Source: an uncultured Neglectibacter sp.
GTDB taxonomy: Bacteria > Bacillota > Clostridia > Oscillospirales > Acutalibacteraceae
DNA length: 34,199 bases
Direction of reading: 5' to 3'
Assembly: GCA_904374805.1 (NCBI GenBank)
Contig: CAJFEW010000031.1
Location: 1-34,199 of the forward strand
Part shown: in pieces, positions 7,873-17,594 of the stretch
Position numbering within the stretch: the stretch's first letter is position 1
How the letters are laid out: every line of letters begins with the position of its first letter
The notes under the pieces: generated by a model
Told to the model about the DNA's origin: nothing
The model's database searches: none
What the model saw: only the letters and a program-made list of their open reading frames with translations
Position numbers and translations under genes: made by a program

Positions 7873-9252
7873 ATGGATCAGGACGGCTATTTAGACACCC
7901 AAGGAATGGCGGGCATGTCCATGCCCTTCAGCCTGGAGGCGGAGCAGTCGGTGCTGGGGGCCATTTTGCTGGAGCCCTCCTGTCTGTCTGCGGTGGTGGA
8001 CATTTTGCCCCGGGCGGACTATTTCTATGGGGTAAACAACCGGTTGATTTACGGGGCCATGCTGGAGATGTTCGCTCTGGGGCAGCCGGTGGACATTGTC
8101 ACCGTGCTGGAGCGGCTCAAGGCCGACGAGGCCTTTGACGAAGCCACGGGCAAGGTGTACTTGACCCAGCTGGCCCAGCTGGTGCCTGCCATCTCCCATG
8201 TGGAGACGTACGCCGGCATTGTCCGGGACAAGTACGACCTGCGCACCCTGATGCAGGCGGCCCGCAACATTTTGGACGACGCCAGCTCCGGGGGCGGGGA
8301 GGCCTCCCTGGTGCTGGACGCGGCGGAACAGCGAATCTACGACATCCGCCGGGGAAAGAGCGACCAGGGCCTGCAGAAGGTCCAGGAGATTCTGCTGGAC
8401 ACCTTCGACCGGCTGGACAAGCTAAACTCCGCAGACCGGGACAAGTACAAGGGCCTGCCCACGGGCATCCGGGAACTGGACAGCACCATCACCGGCTTAA
8501 ACCGCTCGGACTTGATTGTGCTGGCGGCCCGGCCCGGCGTGGGCAAAACCAGCTTTGGGCTGAACATTGCCCGGCACGTGTCCGTGACCGCAGGGAAGCG
8601 GGTGGCGTTTTTCTCCCTGGAAATGGGCAAGGAGCAGTTGGCTTCCCGCTTGCTCTCCTGCGAGGCTTTGGTGGAGGGCACCAAGCTGCGGTCCGGGGAT
8701 CTGACGGAGAGCGAGTGGGCCCACCTGATTGAGGCGGGGGACATTCTCCGCCAGGCAGACCTGTACTTTGACGACAACCCCAGCATCACCGTGCCGGAGA
8801 TGAAGGGCAAGCTGCGCCGCCTGGACCACGTGGATCTGGTGATTGTGGACTATTTGCAGCTGATGACCGGCACCCGAAAAAACGACAACCGGGTCAACGA
8901 GATTTCGGAGATCACCCGGAACTTAAAGGTCATGGCCAAAGAGCTGGATGTGCCGGTGATCGCTTTGTCCCAGCTGCGCCGGGCCACCGAGCGCACCAAG
9001 GACCACCGGCCGGGCCTGTCGGAACTGCGGGACTCCGGCTCTATCGAGCAGGACGCGGACATTGTCATCTTCCTGCACCGGGAGGCCTACAACGCCACCA
9101 GCGAGGGCGGCCAGCTCACAGAGGACATGGACCAAAACGCCGCGGAGATCATTGTGGCTAAAAACCGCCACGGAGAGACCAAGTCCATCCCGGTCCACTG
9201 GCAGGGCGAGTACATGCGCTTCACCTCCCGGGAGGTCATCCGCCATGAGTGA
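7873..9252 (+). CDS. dnaB: Replicative DNA helicase DnaB
   Basis: DnaB is the hexameric 5'-3' helicase that unwinds DNA at the replication fork and interacts with primase. In this 459-residue protein the N-terminal DnaB domain starts at FSLEAEQSVLGAILLEP. The RecA-like domain has Walker A GVGKTS near residues 221-226, ARPGVGKTSFGLNIA around it, FFSLEM downstream, Walker B LVIVDYLQLM, and the SQLRR motif. The conserved ELRDSGSIEQDAD stretch is intact and no intein is present. The frame extends 39 codons upstream, but ATG 7873 with the AAGGAGG site at 7860-7866 matches family N termini. Its stop overlaps the tilS start by 8 bases, implying translational coupling. Confidence 0.97.
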   Translation: MDQDGYLDTQGMAGMSMPFSLEAEQSVLGAILLEPSCLSAVVDILPRADYFYGVNNRLIYGAMLEMFALGQPVDIVTVLERLKADEAFDEATGKVYLTQLAQLVPAISHVETYAGIVRDKYDLRTLMQAARNILDDASSGGGEASLVLDAAEQRIYDIRRGKSDQGLQKVQEILLDTFDRLDKLNSADRDKYKGLPTGIRELDSTITGLNRSDLIVLAARPGVGKTSFGLNIARHVSVTAGKRVAFFSLEMGKEQLASRLLSCEALVEGTKLRSGDLTESEWAHLIEAGDILRQADLYFDDNPSITVPEMKGKLRRLDHVDLVIVDYLQLMTGTRKNDNRVNEISEITRNLKVMAKELDVPVIALSQLRRATERTKDHRPGLSELRDSGSIEQDADIVIFLHREAYNATSEGGQLTEDMDQNAAEIIVAKNRHGETKSIPVHWQGEYMRFTSREVIRHE

Positions 9253-10576
9253 GGGGCTGCGGGTGGACCTGTCGGGCCTGCCGCCTCAAGGCCGGGTGGT
9301 GGTGGGTTTTTCCGGAGGGCCTGACTCCACTGCCCTGTGCCACTGGCTGCTGGGCCGGGTGCCCCGGGAGCGGTTGCTGCTGGCCCATGTGAACCACCGG
9401 CTGCGCGGACGGGAGTCCGACCGGGACGAGGCCGTGGTATCGCAGTTTGCCCGGCAGTTTGGGCTGCCCCTGGCCTTGCACCGGGAGGATGTGGCCGCAT
9501 TGGCCCGGGCCCGGAATATGGGCTTGGAGGAGTGCGGCCGCCAGGTGCGCTACGATTTTTTTGCCTCTCTGGCGCCGGAGCCGGAGGACCGGATCCTTAC
9601 GGCCCACCACGGGGGGGACAACGTGGAGACCGTGCTGCTCCACCTGTGCCGGGGCACCGGCCTGGGAGGGCTGTGCGGCATTCCCTACCGGCGGGGAAAG
9701 ATCCTGCGGCCCCTGCTGGGGGCCACCCGGCAGGAGATCGAGGCGTACTGCGCCCGGTTTCATCTGCCCACGGTGACGGACAGCAGCAACTTGTCCCCCG
9801 CCTACGCCCGCAACCGGATCCGCCTGGAGGTGGTGCCGGCCCTTCGGGAGCTGAACCCGGAGCTGGTGCCGGCGGTCTCCCGCATGACGGAAAGCCTCAC
9901 CCAAATCCGGGACTTTCTGGAGGGAGAGGCCGCCCGGCTGCTGCAGGAGGCCCGGTGCCCTTGGGGGATTCGCGCCCAGGTCTTGGCCCAGGCGCATCCG
10001 GCTTTGGAGGCCGCCGCCTTGGAGCTTTGGTGGCCCGGGGAGGAGCCCTTGGAAAAAAAGCACGTGCAGGCCCTTTCCCGCTGTTTGCGTCGGGGCGGCC
10101 GGGTGGACCTGCCGGGCGGCCGGCGGGCCTGCTGCTCCCAAGGGGTGCTGGCTCTGGAAGAGGCGCCCAGCGAAGGCTTTTGCCTGCCTGTGGGGCTGGG
10201 AGAAACCCTGCTCCCCTGTGGGAAAGTCCTGATTTTGCAGGAGAAAATCCTTCCCCAGGGGGCGCAGGATCGAAAAATTCACAATTTGTTGTTTAAAAAC
10301 GCCCTGGACTATGCTATAATTACAGGCAATTTGATCGCCCGTTCCCGGCGGCCGGGAGACCGTTTTGCCCCGGCGAGCCGCGGGGTGACCAAATCGTTAA
10401 AGGGAATTTTTCAGGAAAACAAGGTTCCCCTGTTGCAGCGGGACCGCATGGTGCTGCTGGAGTGGAACGGCCGTCCTGTCTTTTGTGAGGGGGCAGGACC
10501 GGCAGAGGGATTTCAAGTGGGAGCATCTACCCGCCGGGCCCTGGTGGTGTCCCTGCGGGAAGCCAAGGATTTTTGA
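9245..10576 (+). CDS. tilS: tRNA(Ile)-lysidine synthase
   Basis: TilS ligates lysine to C34 of the CAU-anticodon tRNA-Ile, changing its codon specificity from AUG to AUA; it is essential in most bacteria. The PP-loop ATP pyrophosphatase motif SGGPDS is at residues 23-28, followed by HVNHRLRG, the family motif ECGRQVRYDFF, and TAHHGGDNVETVLL. The C-terminal substrate-binding region has RRPGDRFAP and the KSLKGIFQE segment. Length 443 residues is normal for the long form. The ATG at 9245 lies within the end of dnaB. The gene sits directly upstream of hpt and ftsH, the conserved Firmicutes order tilS-hpt-ftsH. Confidence 0.96.
   Translation: MSEGLRVDLSGLPPQGRVVVGFSGGPDSTALCHWLLGRVPRERLLLAHVNHRLRGRESDRDEAVVSQFARQFGLPLALHREDVAALARARNMGLEECGRQVRYDFFASLAPEPEDRILTAHHGGDNVETVLLHLCRGTGLGGLCGIPYRRGKILRPLLGATRQEIEAYCARFHLPTVTDSSNLSPAYARNRIRLEVVPALRELNPELVPAVSRMTESLTQIRDFLEGEAARLLQEARCPWGIRAQVLAQAHPALEAAALELWWPGEEPLEKKHVQALSRCLRRGGRVDLPGGRRACCSQGVLALEEAPSEGFCLPVGLGETLLPCGKVLILQEKILPQGAQDRKIHNLLFKNALDYAIITGNLIARSRRPGDRFAPASRGVTKSLKGIFQENKVPLLQRDRMVLLEWNGRPVFCEGAGPAEGFQVGASTRRALVVSLREAKDF
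10292..10320 (+). promoter_or_regulatory. Possible internal promoter in tilS for hpt-ftsH
   Basis: TTTAAA (10292-10297) and TATAAT (10315-10320) are 17 bases apart, and the -10 is preceded by TATGC, which contains the extended -10 TG. This A/T-rich patch stands out inside a GC-rich gene and would start transcription about 275 bases before hpt. It is predicted from sequence alone. Confidence 0.4.
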
Positions 10577-10599
10577 AATTGGGGAAGGACGGATGGGTT

Positions 10600-11154
10600 A
10601 TGACAGAGCATGTGGACATGCGGCAAGACATTGAAGAAGTGCTGTTTTCAGAGGAGCAGATCAGCCAGATTGTGGCGCGCATCGGCCAGGAGATCTCCCG
10701 GGACTACGCTGGAAAGAACCTGCTGTTGGTGAGCGTGCTCAAGGGGTCTGTGGTGTTTATGGCAGATTTGATGCGGGCCATCACCATTCCTGCCCGCATT
10801 GACTTTATGGCCACCTCCAGCTACGGTTCGGGGGTGAAGAGCTCCGGCGTGGTGCGGATCCTCAAGGATCTGGACCTGGAGCTGAAGGGATACGACATCC
10901 TCATTGTGGAGGACATTTTGGACAGCGGCAAAACCCTGCAGTACCTGACCCGGCTGCTGCAGTCCCGCGGGCCTGCCAGCATCCGCATTTGCACCTTGTT
11001 TGACAAGCCGGAACGCCGGGAGGTAGAGGTGTTTCCCACCTATGTGGGCGCCCGCATTCCCGACGCCTTTATTGTAGGATATGGGCTGGACTATGATGAA
11101 AAATACCGCAATCTTCCCTTTGTAGGCATTTTGAAGCCTGCCGTCTACGCGTAA
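10600..11154 (+). CDS. hpt: Hypoxanthine phosphoribosyltransferase
   Basis: This purine salvage enzyme makes IMP or GMP from hypoxanthine or guanine and PRPP. The PRPP-binding signature VEDILDSGKTL lies at residues 103-113 with E104, D105 and D108. The flexible loop SSYGSG (73-78) and the base-recognition segment DAFIVGYGLDYDEKYRNLPFVG near the C terminus are intact. A TTG at 10573 overlaps the tilS stop and is in frame, but ATG 10600 has the better-placed GGGGAAGGA site and gives 184 residues, the usual length. It lies between tilS and ftsH as in Bacillus. Confidence 0.95.
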   Translation: MTEHVDMRQDIEEVLFSEEQISQIVARIGQEISRDYAGKNLLLVSVLKGSVVFMADLMRAITIPARIDFMATSSYGSGVKSSGVVRILKDLDLELKGYDILIVEDILDSGKTLQYLTRLLQSRGPASIRICTLFDKPERREVEVFPTYVGARIPDAFIVGYGLDYDEKYRNLPFVGILKPAVYA

Positions 11155-11199
11155 AACGGGGGAAAGCGGAAAGACTCTTAGATATAGGAGGACAGATTC

Positions 11200-13170
11200 T
11201 TGGACGGAAATCAAAAAAAGATTCGCAATCTTCTGCTGTATATTGGGATTCCGGTGGTGGTGCTGTTTATCATCATCTTCCTGTTTAACAACCGGACGCC
11301 CCAGCAGAATACGCACAAGTATTCCGATATCATCGACTACTTCCAAAGCCAGGAGGTGACGGAATACCGGCTGAACCTGGGCACCGGCGAAATGCTCATC
11401 ACCCTGGAAGGCGGAGAGTCGGTGGGGTATGTGCTGCCCAGTGTGGACCTGTTCTACATGGATGTGCGGGACTCCATCAATCAGTACAACGAGGACCATC
11501 CCGACAAGAAAATGGTGCAGGACATCATCCGGCCGGCGGAGACCAGCTGGTTTGTCAGCCTGCTGCCCACGCTGATTCTTTTTGCGGGGCTGATCATCTT
11601 CTGGATGATTATGATGCGCCGTTTGGGCTCCAGTATGGGCGGCGACAAGCAGATGAATTTTGGCAAGGCCAAGATCAAGCAGATGAGCGACGAAAAGCGG
11701 AAGACCACCTTCGCCGACGTGGCCGGCGCCGATGAGGAAAAGGAAGAGCTTCGGGAGATTGTGGAGTTTTTGAAAAACCCCAACAAATATAACTCTCTGG
11801 GCGCCCGGATTCCCAAAGGCGTGCTGCTGGTGGGCCCTCCCGGCACCGGCAAGACTTTGCTGGCCCGGGCTGTGGCCGGCGAGGCGGGAGTGCCCTTCTT
11901 CTCCATCTCCGGTTCGGACTTTGTGGAGATGTTCGTGGGCGTAGGCGCCTCCCGTGTGCGGGACTTGTTTGACAAGGCGAAGAAGAACCATCCCTGCATC
12001 ATCTTCATCGATGAGATCGACGCCGTGGGCCGCCAGAGAGGCGCCGGCCTGGGCGGCGGCCACGACGAGCGGGAGCAGACCTTGAACCAGTTGCTGGTGG
12101 AGATGGACGGCTTCGGCGCCAACGAGGGCGTCATCATGATTGCCGCCACCAACCGGCCGGATATTCTGGACCCCGCTTTGATGCGTCCCGGCCGGTTCGA
12201 CCGGCAGGTGATGGTGGGCTATCCGGACATCAAGGGCCGGGAGGAGATTCTGCGGGTGCACGCCAAGGGCAAGCCTTTGGCTCCCGACGTGGTGCTCTCC
12301 ACCATTGCCAAGTCCACCGCGGGCTTCACCGGTGCGGATTTGGAGAACCTCTTAAACGAGGCCGCCCTGCTGGCTGCCCGGAAGAACCACAGGGCTATCA
12401 CCATGGAAGAGATCGAAGAGGCCACCATCAAGGTGGTGGTGGGCACGGAGAAGAAGAGCCGCGTCATGAGCGAGAAGGAGAAGAAGCTCACCGCGTATCA
12501 CGAGGCGGGCCACGCCATTGCCACCTACTACTGCGGCACCCAAGACCCGGTGCACCAGATTTCCATTATCCCTCGGGGTATGGCCGGCGGCTATACCATG
12601 CATCTGCCCACAGAGGACCGGAGCTACCGCAGCCGGGAAGAGATGCGGGAGGAGCTGGTGGTCCTGCTGGGCGGCCGTGTGGCGGAAGCTTTGGTGCTGG
12701 ACGATATCTCCACCGGCGCTTCTAACGATATTGAGCGGGCCACCAAGATCGCCCGGGCCATGGTGACCAAGTACGGCATGAGCGATAAGCTGGGCCCCAT
12801 CACCTATGGGGCGGATGACAGCAACCCCTTCCTGGGCAAGGAAATGGGTCACATCAGCAACTACTCCGAGCAAACGGCGTCGGAGATTGACGAGGAAATC
12901 CAATCCATCATCTCCACGGCCTACCAGAAGACCGAGCAGATCCTGAAGGACCACATGGAGGAGCTCCACCGGCTGGCGGCTGTGCTCTACGAGAAGGAGA
13001 AGATCGACGGTGTGGAATTCCAGCAGGTGATGGACGGCAACCTGCTGCCCAGCGGCATGACGGCCCAGGCTTTGGGCCAGGAGCCGCAAGAGGCCCTGCC
13101 GGAAACCGGCGCGGATCATGCCGGGGACGTCTCCCTGGAGGAGACGCCGGACGCTCCGGAACAAGAATAA
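11200..13170 (+). CDS. ftsH: ATP-dependent zinc metalloprotease FtsH
   Basis: FtsH is a membrane-bound hexameric AAA+ protease that removes damaged membrane proteins and regulatory proteins. It has two transmembrane segments (about residues 10-30 and 108-130) around an extracytoplasmic domain. The AAA domain carries Walker A GPPGTGKT near residue 213, Walker B IIFIDEID, and the second-region-of-homology motif with RPGRFDRQ. The zinc site is HEAGH at 434-438. The C-terminal end is acidic and variable. At 656 residues it is of normal length. The TTG start follows a strong TAGGAGG. A hairpin terminator follows at 13192. Confidence 0.97.
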   Translation: MDGNQKKIRNLLLYIGIPVVVLFIIIFLFNNRTPQQNTHKYSDIIDYFQSQEVTEYRLNLGTGEMLITLEGGESVGYVLPSVDLFYMDVRDSINQYNEDHPDKKMVQDIIRPAETSWFVSLLPTLILFAGLIIFWMIMMRRLGSSMGGDKQMNFGKAKIKQMSDEKRKTTFADVAGADEEKEELREIVEFLKNPNKYNSLGARIPKGVLLVGPPGTGKTLLARAVAGEAGVPFFSISGSDFVEMFVGVGASRVRDLFDKAKKNHPCIIFIDEIDAVGRQRGAGLGGGHDEREQTLNQLLVEMDGFGANEGVIMIAATNRPDILDPALMRPGRFDRQVMVGYPDIKGREEILRVHAKGKPLAPDVVLSTIAKSTAGFTGADLENLLNEAALLAARKNHRAITMEEIEEATIKVVVGTEKKSRVMSEKEKKLTAYHEAGHAIATYYCGTQDPVHQISIIPRGMAGGYTMHLPTEDRSYRSREEMREELVVLLGGRVAEALVLDDISTGASNDIERATKIARAMVTKYGMSDKLGPITYGADDSNPFLGKEMGHISNYSEQTASEIDEEIQSIISTAYQKTEQILKDHMEELHRLAAVLYEKEKIDGVEFQQVMDGNLLPSGMTAQALGQEPQEALPETGADHAGDVSLEETPDAPEQE

Positions 13171-13191
13171 AGCAGCAAGAAAATCTGTATG

Positions 13192-13231
13192 GCAACCAAG
13201 GGAATGATCCGTTCCCTTGGTTGCTGTATTG
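13192..13231 (+). terminator. Hairpin terminator after ftsH
   Basis: A perfect 13-bp inverted repeat (13192-13204 with 13212-13224) with a 7-base loop is followed by TGTATTGT. The downstream tract is only partly T-rich, so termination could be incomplete. It separates the tilS-hpt-ftsH group from the topoisomerase genes. Confidence 0.65.
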
Positions 13232-13258
13232 TAGGCGTATAGAAGGCCAGGAGGAACT

Positions 13259-15241
13259 ATGGCGAGAAAACAGACCTATGGCAATGAGAGCATCACCAGC
13301 CTGAAGGGGGCCGACCGGGTGCGGCTGCGCCCGGCGGTGATTTTCGGCTCGGACGGCATCGATGGGTGCCAGCATTCCATTTTCGAAATCCTTTCCAACT
13401 CCATCGACGAGGCCCGGGAAGGACGGGGAAACGAGATTACCATCACCCGTTTTTTGGATCACTCGGTGCAGGTAGAAGATCACGGCAGCGGCATTCCCGT
13501 AGATTATAACCGGAAAGAAGAGCGCTACAACTGGGAGCTGGTGTTCTGCGAGATGTATGCCGGCGGCAAGTACAACAACGAATCCGGACAGAGCTATGAA
13601 TACTCCCTGGGCCTCAACGGCCTGGGGCTGTGCGCCACCCAGTACGCTTCCGAGTACATGGACGTGGACATCCGCCGGGACGGCTGCCGTTATACCCTGC
13701 ATTTTGAACATGGGGAAAACGTGGGCGGCCTGCACAAGGAGCCCTACGGCAAAAAAGACACCGGCACTCTGATCAAGTGGAAGCCGGACTTACAGGTGTT
13801 TACAGACATTGACGTGAGTTTGGACTATTATCTGGATATCTTAAAGCGTCAGGCGGTGGTCAACGCAGGCGTCACCTTCCACCTGAAAAACGAGGTGGCC
13901 CCCGGCAAATTTGAGACCACCGATTTCTGCTACGAAAACGGCATTCTGGACCACGCCCGGGAGATCTGCGGGGAGGATTCCCTGACCCCGGTGCAGTTTT
14001 GGCAGAGCGAGAAAAAGGTCCGGGATCGGGCGGATATGCCCCTGTACAATGTGAAAATTCACGTGGCAGCCGCTTTTTCCAACCGGGTCCACGTGACGGA
14101 GTACTACCACAACTCCTCTTGGCTGGAGCACGGGGGCGCCCCGGACAAAGCGGTGCGCAACGCCTTTGTGTACCAGATCGACGCCTACTTAAAGCAGAAC
14201 AACAAGTACAATAAAAACGAGAGCAAGATCACCTTCCAGGACGTGGAGGACTGCCTGGTGATTGTCATCTCCTCTTTCTCCAACCAGACTTCCTACGAGA
14301 ACCAGACGAAGAAGGCCATCACCAACAAGGGCATCCAGGAGGCCATGGTGGAGATGCTCCGCCACAACCTGGAGGTCTACTTCATCGAGAACCCCCTGGA
14401 TGCGGAGAAGATCGCCGGCCAGGTGCTGGTGAACAAGCGCAGCCGGGAGGATGCGGAGAAGACCCGCCTGAATTTAAAGGGCAAACTCACTGCCAAAATG
14501 GACATCACCGGCCGGGTGGCCAAGTTTGTGGACTGCCGCAGCAAGGACGTGCAGGAGCGGGAGATCTTTATTGTGGAGGGTGACTCCGCCTTGGGCTCGG
14601 TCAAACAGGCCAGGGATCCCAACTACCAGGCGATCATGCCCATCCGGGGCAAGATCTTGAACTGCCTGAAGGCGGACTACGACAAAATTTTCAAGAGCGA
14701 GATCATCACCGACTTGATCAAGGTGCTGGGCTGCGGGGTCCAGGTGAAGAGCAAGGCCAACAAGTCCATCGGCGCCTTTGACATGGACAACCTGCGCTGG
14801 AGCAAGATCATCCTCTGCACCGACGCGGACGTGGACGGGTTTCACATTCGCACCATGCTGCTGACCATGCTCTACCGGCTGACTCCCGATCTCATCGAGA
14901 ACAACAAGGTGTTCATCGCCGAGTCCCCTCTGTACGAAATCACCGCCAAAGACAAAACCTACTTTGCCTACAACGAGCGGGAAAAGGAGCAGTTTCTCCA
15001 GGAGCTGGAGGGCCAAAAGTACACCATTCAGCGCTCGAAGGGCCTGGGAGAAAACGACCCGGACATGATGAACTTGACCACCATGAATCCCAAAACCCGC
15101 CGGCTTATTCAGGTGAAACCCGGAGACGCGGAGCAGGCGGCCCAGATGTTTGACGTGCTGCTGGGGGACAACCTGGGCGGCCGTAAGGACTACATCGCCC
15201 AGCACGGAGGCGAGTACTTGGACGACCTGGATGTGTCCTAA
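13259..15241 (+). CDS. parE: Type IIA DNA topoisomerase subunit B (ParE/GyrB-like, divergent)
   Basis: This subunit supplies the ATPase and Toprim domains of a type IIA topoisomerase. GHKL ATPase motifs are recognisable but divergent: SNSIDEA near residue 46, EDHGSGIPV (usually DNGRGIP) and LGLNGLGLCA (usually GGLHGVGAS). The QTK loop (ENQTKKAI) is present. The Toprim metal-binding glutamate is E440 in EGDSALGS (usually EGDSAGGS) and the acidic triad is D522, D524, D526. The 660-residue length suits the short Gram-positive form without an insertion. The ATG at 13259 follows CAGGAGG. It pairs with the A subunit 18 bases downstream. Calling it topoisomerase IV rather than a second gyrase is an inference from the absent gyrase features in the partner. 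Confidence 0.85.
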   Translation: MARKQTYGNESITSLKGADRVRLRPAVIFGSDGIDGCQHSIFEILSNSIDEAREGRGNEITITRFLDHSVQVEDHGSGIPVDYNRKEERYNWELVFCEMYAGGKYNNESGQSYEYSLGLNGLGLCATQYASEYMDVDIRRDGCRYTLHFEHGENVGGLHKEPYGKKDTGTLIKWKPDLQVFTDIDVSLDYYLDILKRQAVVNAGVTFHLKNEVAPGKFETTDFCYENGILDHAREICGEDSLTPVQFWQSEKKVRDRADMPLYNVKIHVAAAFSNRVHVTEYYHNSSWLEHGGAPDKAVRNAFVYQIDAYLKQNNKYNKNESKITFQDVEDCLVIVISSFSNQTSYENQTKKAITNKGIQEAMVEMLRHNLEVYFIENPLDAEKIAGQVLVNKRSREDAEKTRLNLKGKLTAKMDITGRVAKFVDCRSKDVQEREIFIVEGDSALGSVKQARDPNYQAIMPIRGKILNCLKADYDKIFKSEIITDLIKVLGCGVQVKSKANKSIGAFDMDNLRWSKIILCTDADVDGFHIRTMLLTMLYRLTPDLIENNKVFIAESPLYEITAKDKTYFAYNEREKEQFLQELEGQKYTIQRSKGLGENDPDMMNLTTMNPKTRRLIQVKPGDAEQAAQMFDVLLGDNLGGRKDYIAQHGGEYLDDLDVS

Positions 15242-15259
15242 GGGAAGGAGGAAGAAACC

Positions 15260-17494
15260 ATGCCCAGAAAAAAACAAAGCCCTTCCGGGGGAAAGCCTGG
15301 GAAGATGCAGGGCTTCATCGCCGGGGCGGGAGAGATTGTCCAGCAGGACATCAGCGACACTCTGCGGAAAAATTTCATGCCCTACGCCATGAGCGTCATC
15401 CTGTCCCGGGCCATCCCGGAGATCGACGGCTTTAAGCCCTCTCACCGGAAGCTGCTGTTTACCATGTATAAAATGGGGCTTTTGAACGCTGCCCGGACCA
15501 AAAGCGCCAACATTGTGGGCCAGACCATGAAACTGAACCCCCACGGAGACGCGGCCATCTACGACACCATGGTGCGCCTTTCCCGAGGCTATGAGGCCCT
15601 GCTGCACCCTTATGTGGATTCCAAGGGGAACTTTGGCAAGGCCTATTCCCGAGACATGGCCTGGGCCGCCTCCCGGTATACGGAGGCCCGCCTGGATCCC
15701 CTCTGCCGGGAGCTGTTCCAGGATATCGACAAGGACACGGTGGACTTTGTGGACAACTACGACAGCACCATGAAAGAGCCCACCTTGCTGCCCGCCACCT
15801 TTCCCAGTGTGCTGGTCAACGCCAACACAGGCATCGCTGTAGGTATGGCCAGCAACATCTGTCCCTTTAATTTGGCGGAGGTGTGCCGCACCACCATCGC
15901 GTTGATCCGGGACCCGTCGGCGGACCTGTTCGCCACCATGCAGGCTCCGGACTTCCCCGGAGGAGGATTGATCCTGTTCGACCGGGAGCAGATGGGAAAG
16001 ATCTACGAAACCGGCCGGGGCAGCTTCCGGGTGCGCAGCCGCTGGACCTACGACAAGTCCCAAAACTGCATCGACATCACCCAAATTCCCCCTACCACCA
16101 CCATCGAGGTGATTGTAGAGCGGGTTATTGACCTGGTGAAGCAGGGCAAGCTCAAGGAGATTTCCGACATCCGGGACGAGACCGGCATGGACGGTTTGAA
16201 AATCACCGTGGACCTGAAGCGGGGCACGGATCCGGACAAGCTGATGCAGAAGCTCTTTAAGCTCACCACCTTGGAGGACAGCTTTGCCTGCAACTTCAAC
16301 GTGCTCATCGGCGGCATGCCCCGGGTGCTGGGGGTGCGGGAGCTTTTGGAGGAGTGGACCGCCTTCCGGGTGGAGTGTGTCCGCCGCCGCACCTATTTCG
16401 ACCTGCAGAAAAAGCGGGAGAAGCTTCACTTGCTCCAGGGTTTGGAGCTGATTTTGCTGGACATTGACAAGGCGATCCGCATCGTCCGGGAGACGGAGGA
16501 AGAGGCCGAAGTGGTGCCCAACTTGATGATCGGCTTCGGCATTGACGAAACCCAGGCGGAGTATGTGGCGGAGATCCGTCTGCGCCATTTGAACCGGGAA
16601 TACATCCTGAAGCGCACCCAGGAGATCAGCGACCTGGAGAAGGACATCCAGCAGCTGGAGGGGATCCTGGCCTCCCAGGCCAAGGTGAAGGGCATCATTG
16701 TCAAAGAGCTGGAGGCGGTGGCCCAGAAGTACGGCCAGCCCCGGCGATCCCGCATTCTCTACGCCGACGAAGTGGAGGAGGCAGAGCTGGTGGAGGAAGT
16801 GCCCGACTACCCGGTGCACCTGTTCTTCACCCAAGAGGGATACTTTAAGAAGATTACGCCCCAATCCCTGCGCATGAGCGGAGAGCAGAAGCTGAAGGAG
16901 GGAGATCAAATCTCCCAGCAGGTGGAGGACCAAAACAGCGCGGAGCTGCTGTTCTTCTCCGACAAGTGCCAGGTGTACAAGCTGAAGGCGGCGGACTTTG
17001 CCGACACCAAGGCCAGCGTGTTAGGGGAATATATTCCGGCCCGGGCTCAGATGGACGAGGGAGAGAGCGCCGTGTATATGGCCGTCACCCACGATTACAG
17101 CGGGTACATGCTGTTCTTCTTTGCAAACGGCAAGGTGGCCAAGGTGGAGATGAGCGCCTACCAGACCAAGCAGAACCGGAAGAAGCTCTTAAACGCCTAC
17201 AGCGACAAAGCCCCCTTGGTGGCTGCCCTGTATGTGCCGGAGGATCGGGAAGTGCTGCTGACCGCCTCCTCCGGCCGGATGCTGCTGTTCCACACCGGGC
17301 TCATTGCCCCCAAGGCCACCAAGAATACCCAGGGGGTCCAGGCCATGAACGTGAAAAAGGGCCAGCGGCTGGTGGGGGTGCAGCTCTATGAAGAGGGTAT
17401 GCTGCGCAACCCCAACCGGTATAAGAAGAACCTGCCTGCCTTGGGCGCGCTGCCTGAGGCCGGAGAGACCGCCGGGGAGCAGCTGAAGCTGTAA
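15260..17494 (+). CDS. parC: Type IIA DNA topoisomerase subunit A (ParC/GyrA-like, divergent)
   Basis: This 744-residue subunit makes the double-strand DNA break. The catalytic tyrosine is Y140 in AASRYTEARL; most relatives have AAMRYTEARL, so S138 replaces a methionine. The winged-helix region NPHGDAAIYDT has alanine (A98) where fluoroquinolone-sensitive enzymes usually have serine; D102 is retained. A coiled-coil region spans roughly residues 390-490. A beta-pinwheel-like C-terminal domain follows, with no visible gyrase box (QRRGGKG), arguing for relaxing/decatenating rather than supercoiling activity. About 30 extra basic residues precede the conserved start (QDISDTLRKNFMPYAMSVI). The start has GGAAGGAGG at 15242-15250. 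The 18-base gap to parE indicates one operon. Confidence 0.85.
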   Translation: MPRKKQSPSGGKPGKMQGFIAGAGEIVQQDISDTLRKNFMPYAMSVILSRAIPEIDGFKPSHRKLLFTMYKMGLLNAARTKSANIVGQTMKLNPHGDAAIYDTMVRLSRGYEALLHPYVDSKGNFGKAYSRDMAWAASRYTEARLDPLCRELFQDIDKDTVDFVDNYDSTMKEPTLLPATFPSVLVNANTGIAVGMASNICPFNLAEVCRTTIALIRDPSADLFATMQAPDFPGGGLILFDREQMGKIYETGRGSFRVRSRWTYDKSQNCIDITQIPPTTTIEVIVERVIDLVKQGKLKEISDIRDETGMDGLKITVDLKRGTDPDKLMQKLFKLTTLEDSFACNFNVLIGGMPRVLGVRELLEEWTAFRVECVRRRTYFDLQKKREKLHLLQGLELILLDIDKAIRIVRETEEEAEVVPNLMIGFGIDETQAEYVAEIRLRHLNREYILKRTQEISDLEKDIQQLEGILASQAKVKGIIVKELEAVAQKYGQPRRSRILYADEVEEAELVEEVPDYPVHLFFTQEGYFKKITPQSLRMSGEQKLKEGDQISQQVEDQNSAELLFFSDKCQVYKLKAADFADTKASVLGEYIPARAQMDEGESAVYMAVTHDYSGYMLFFFANGKVAKVEMSAYQTKQNRKKLLNAYSDKAPLVAALYVPEDREVLLTASSGRMLLFHTGLIAPKATKNTQGVQAMNVKKGQRLVGVQLYEEGMLRNPNRYKKNLPALGALPEAGETAGEQLKL

Positions 17495-17529
17495 AAAGGC
17501 CGAGCGAAGGGCGCATAAAAGTTCTTTAG

Positions 17530-17553
17530 GCGGTTTTCTTGCAAGAAAACCGC
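17530..17553. repeat. Perfect 24-base palindrome
   Basis: The sequence reads identically on both strands over 24 bases, with GCGGTTTTC and GAAAACCGC as outer arms. As RNA it folds to a stem with a short loop; as DNA it could be a dimeric protein site. Confidence 0.7.
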
Positions 17554-17594
17554 GGCCTTACCCTTCTTGGGCGTCAGCCCAAAAAGAAAAACCA

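Noticed and set aside
14474-16933. Open frame of about 800 codons antisense to parE/parC
   Set aside because: The opposite strand encodes an unmistakable topoisomerase pair. High-GC codon bias keeps an antisense frame open; the translated protein has no recognisable motifs and no ribosome binding site.
17567-17590. Stem TTGGGC-GTCA-GCCCAA as a parC terminator
   Set aside because: It is followed by an A-rich rather than a T-rich tract on the plus strand, so it cannot be a canonical terminator in the right direction.
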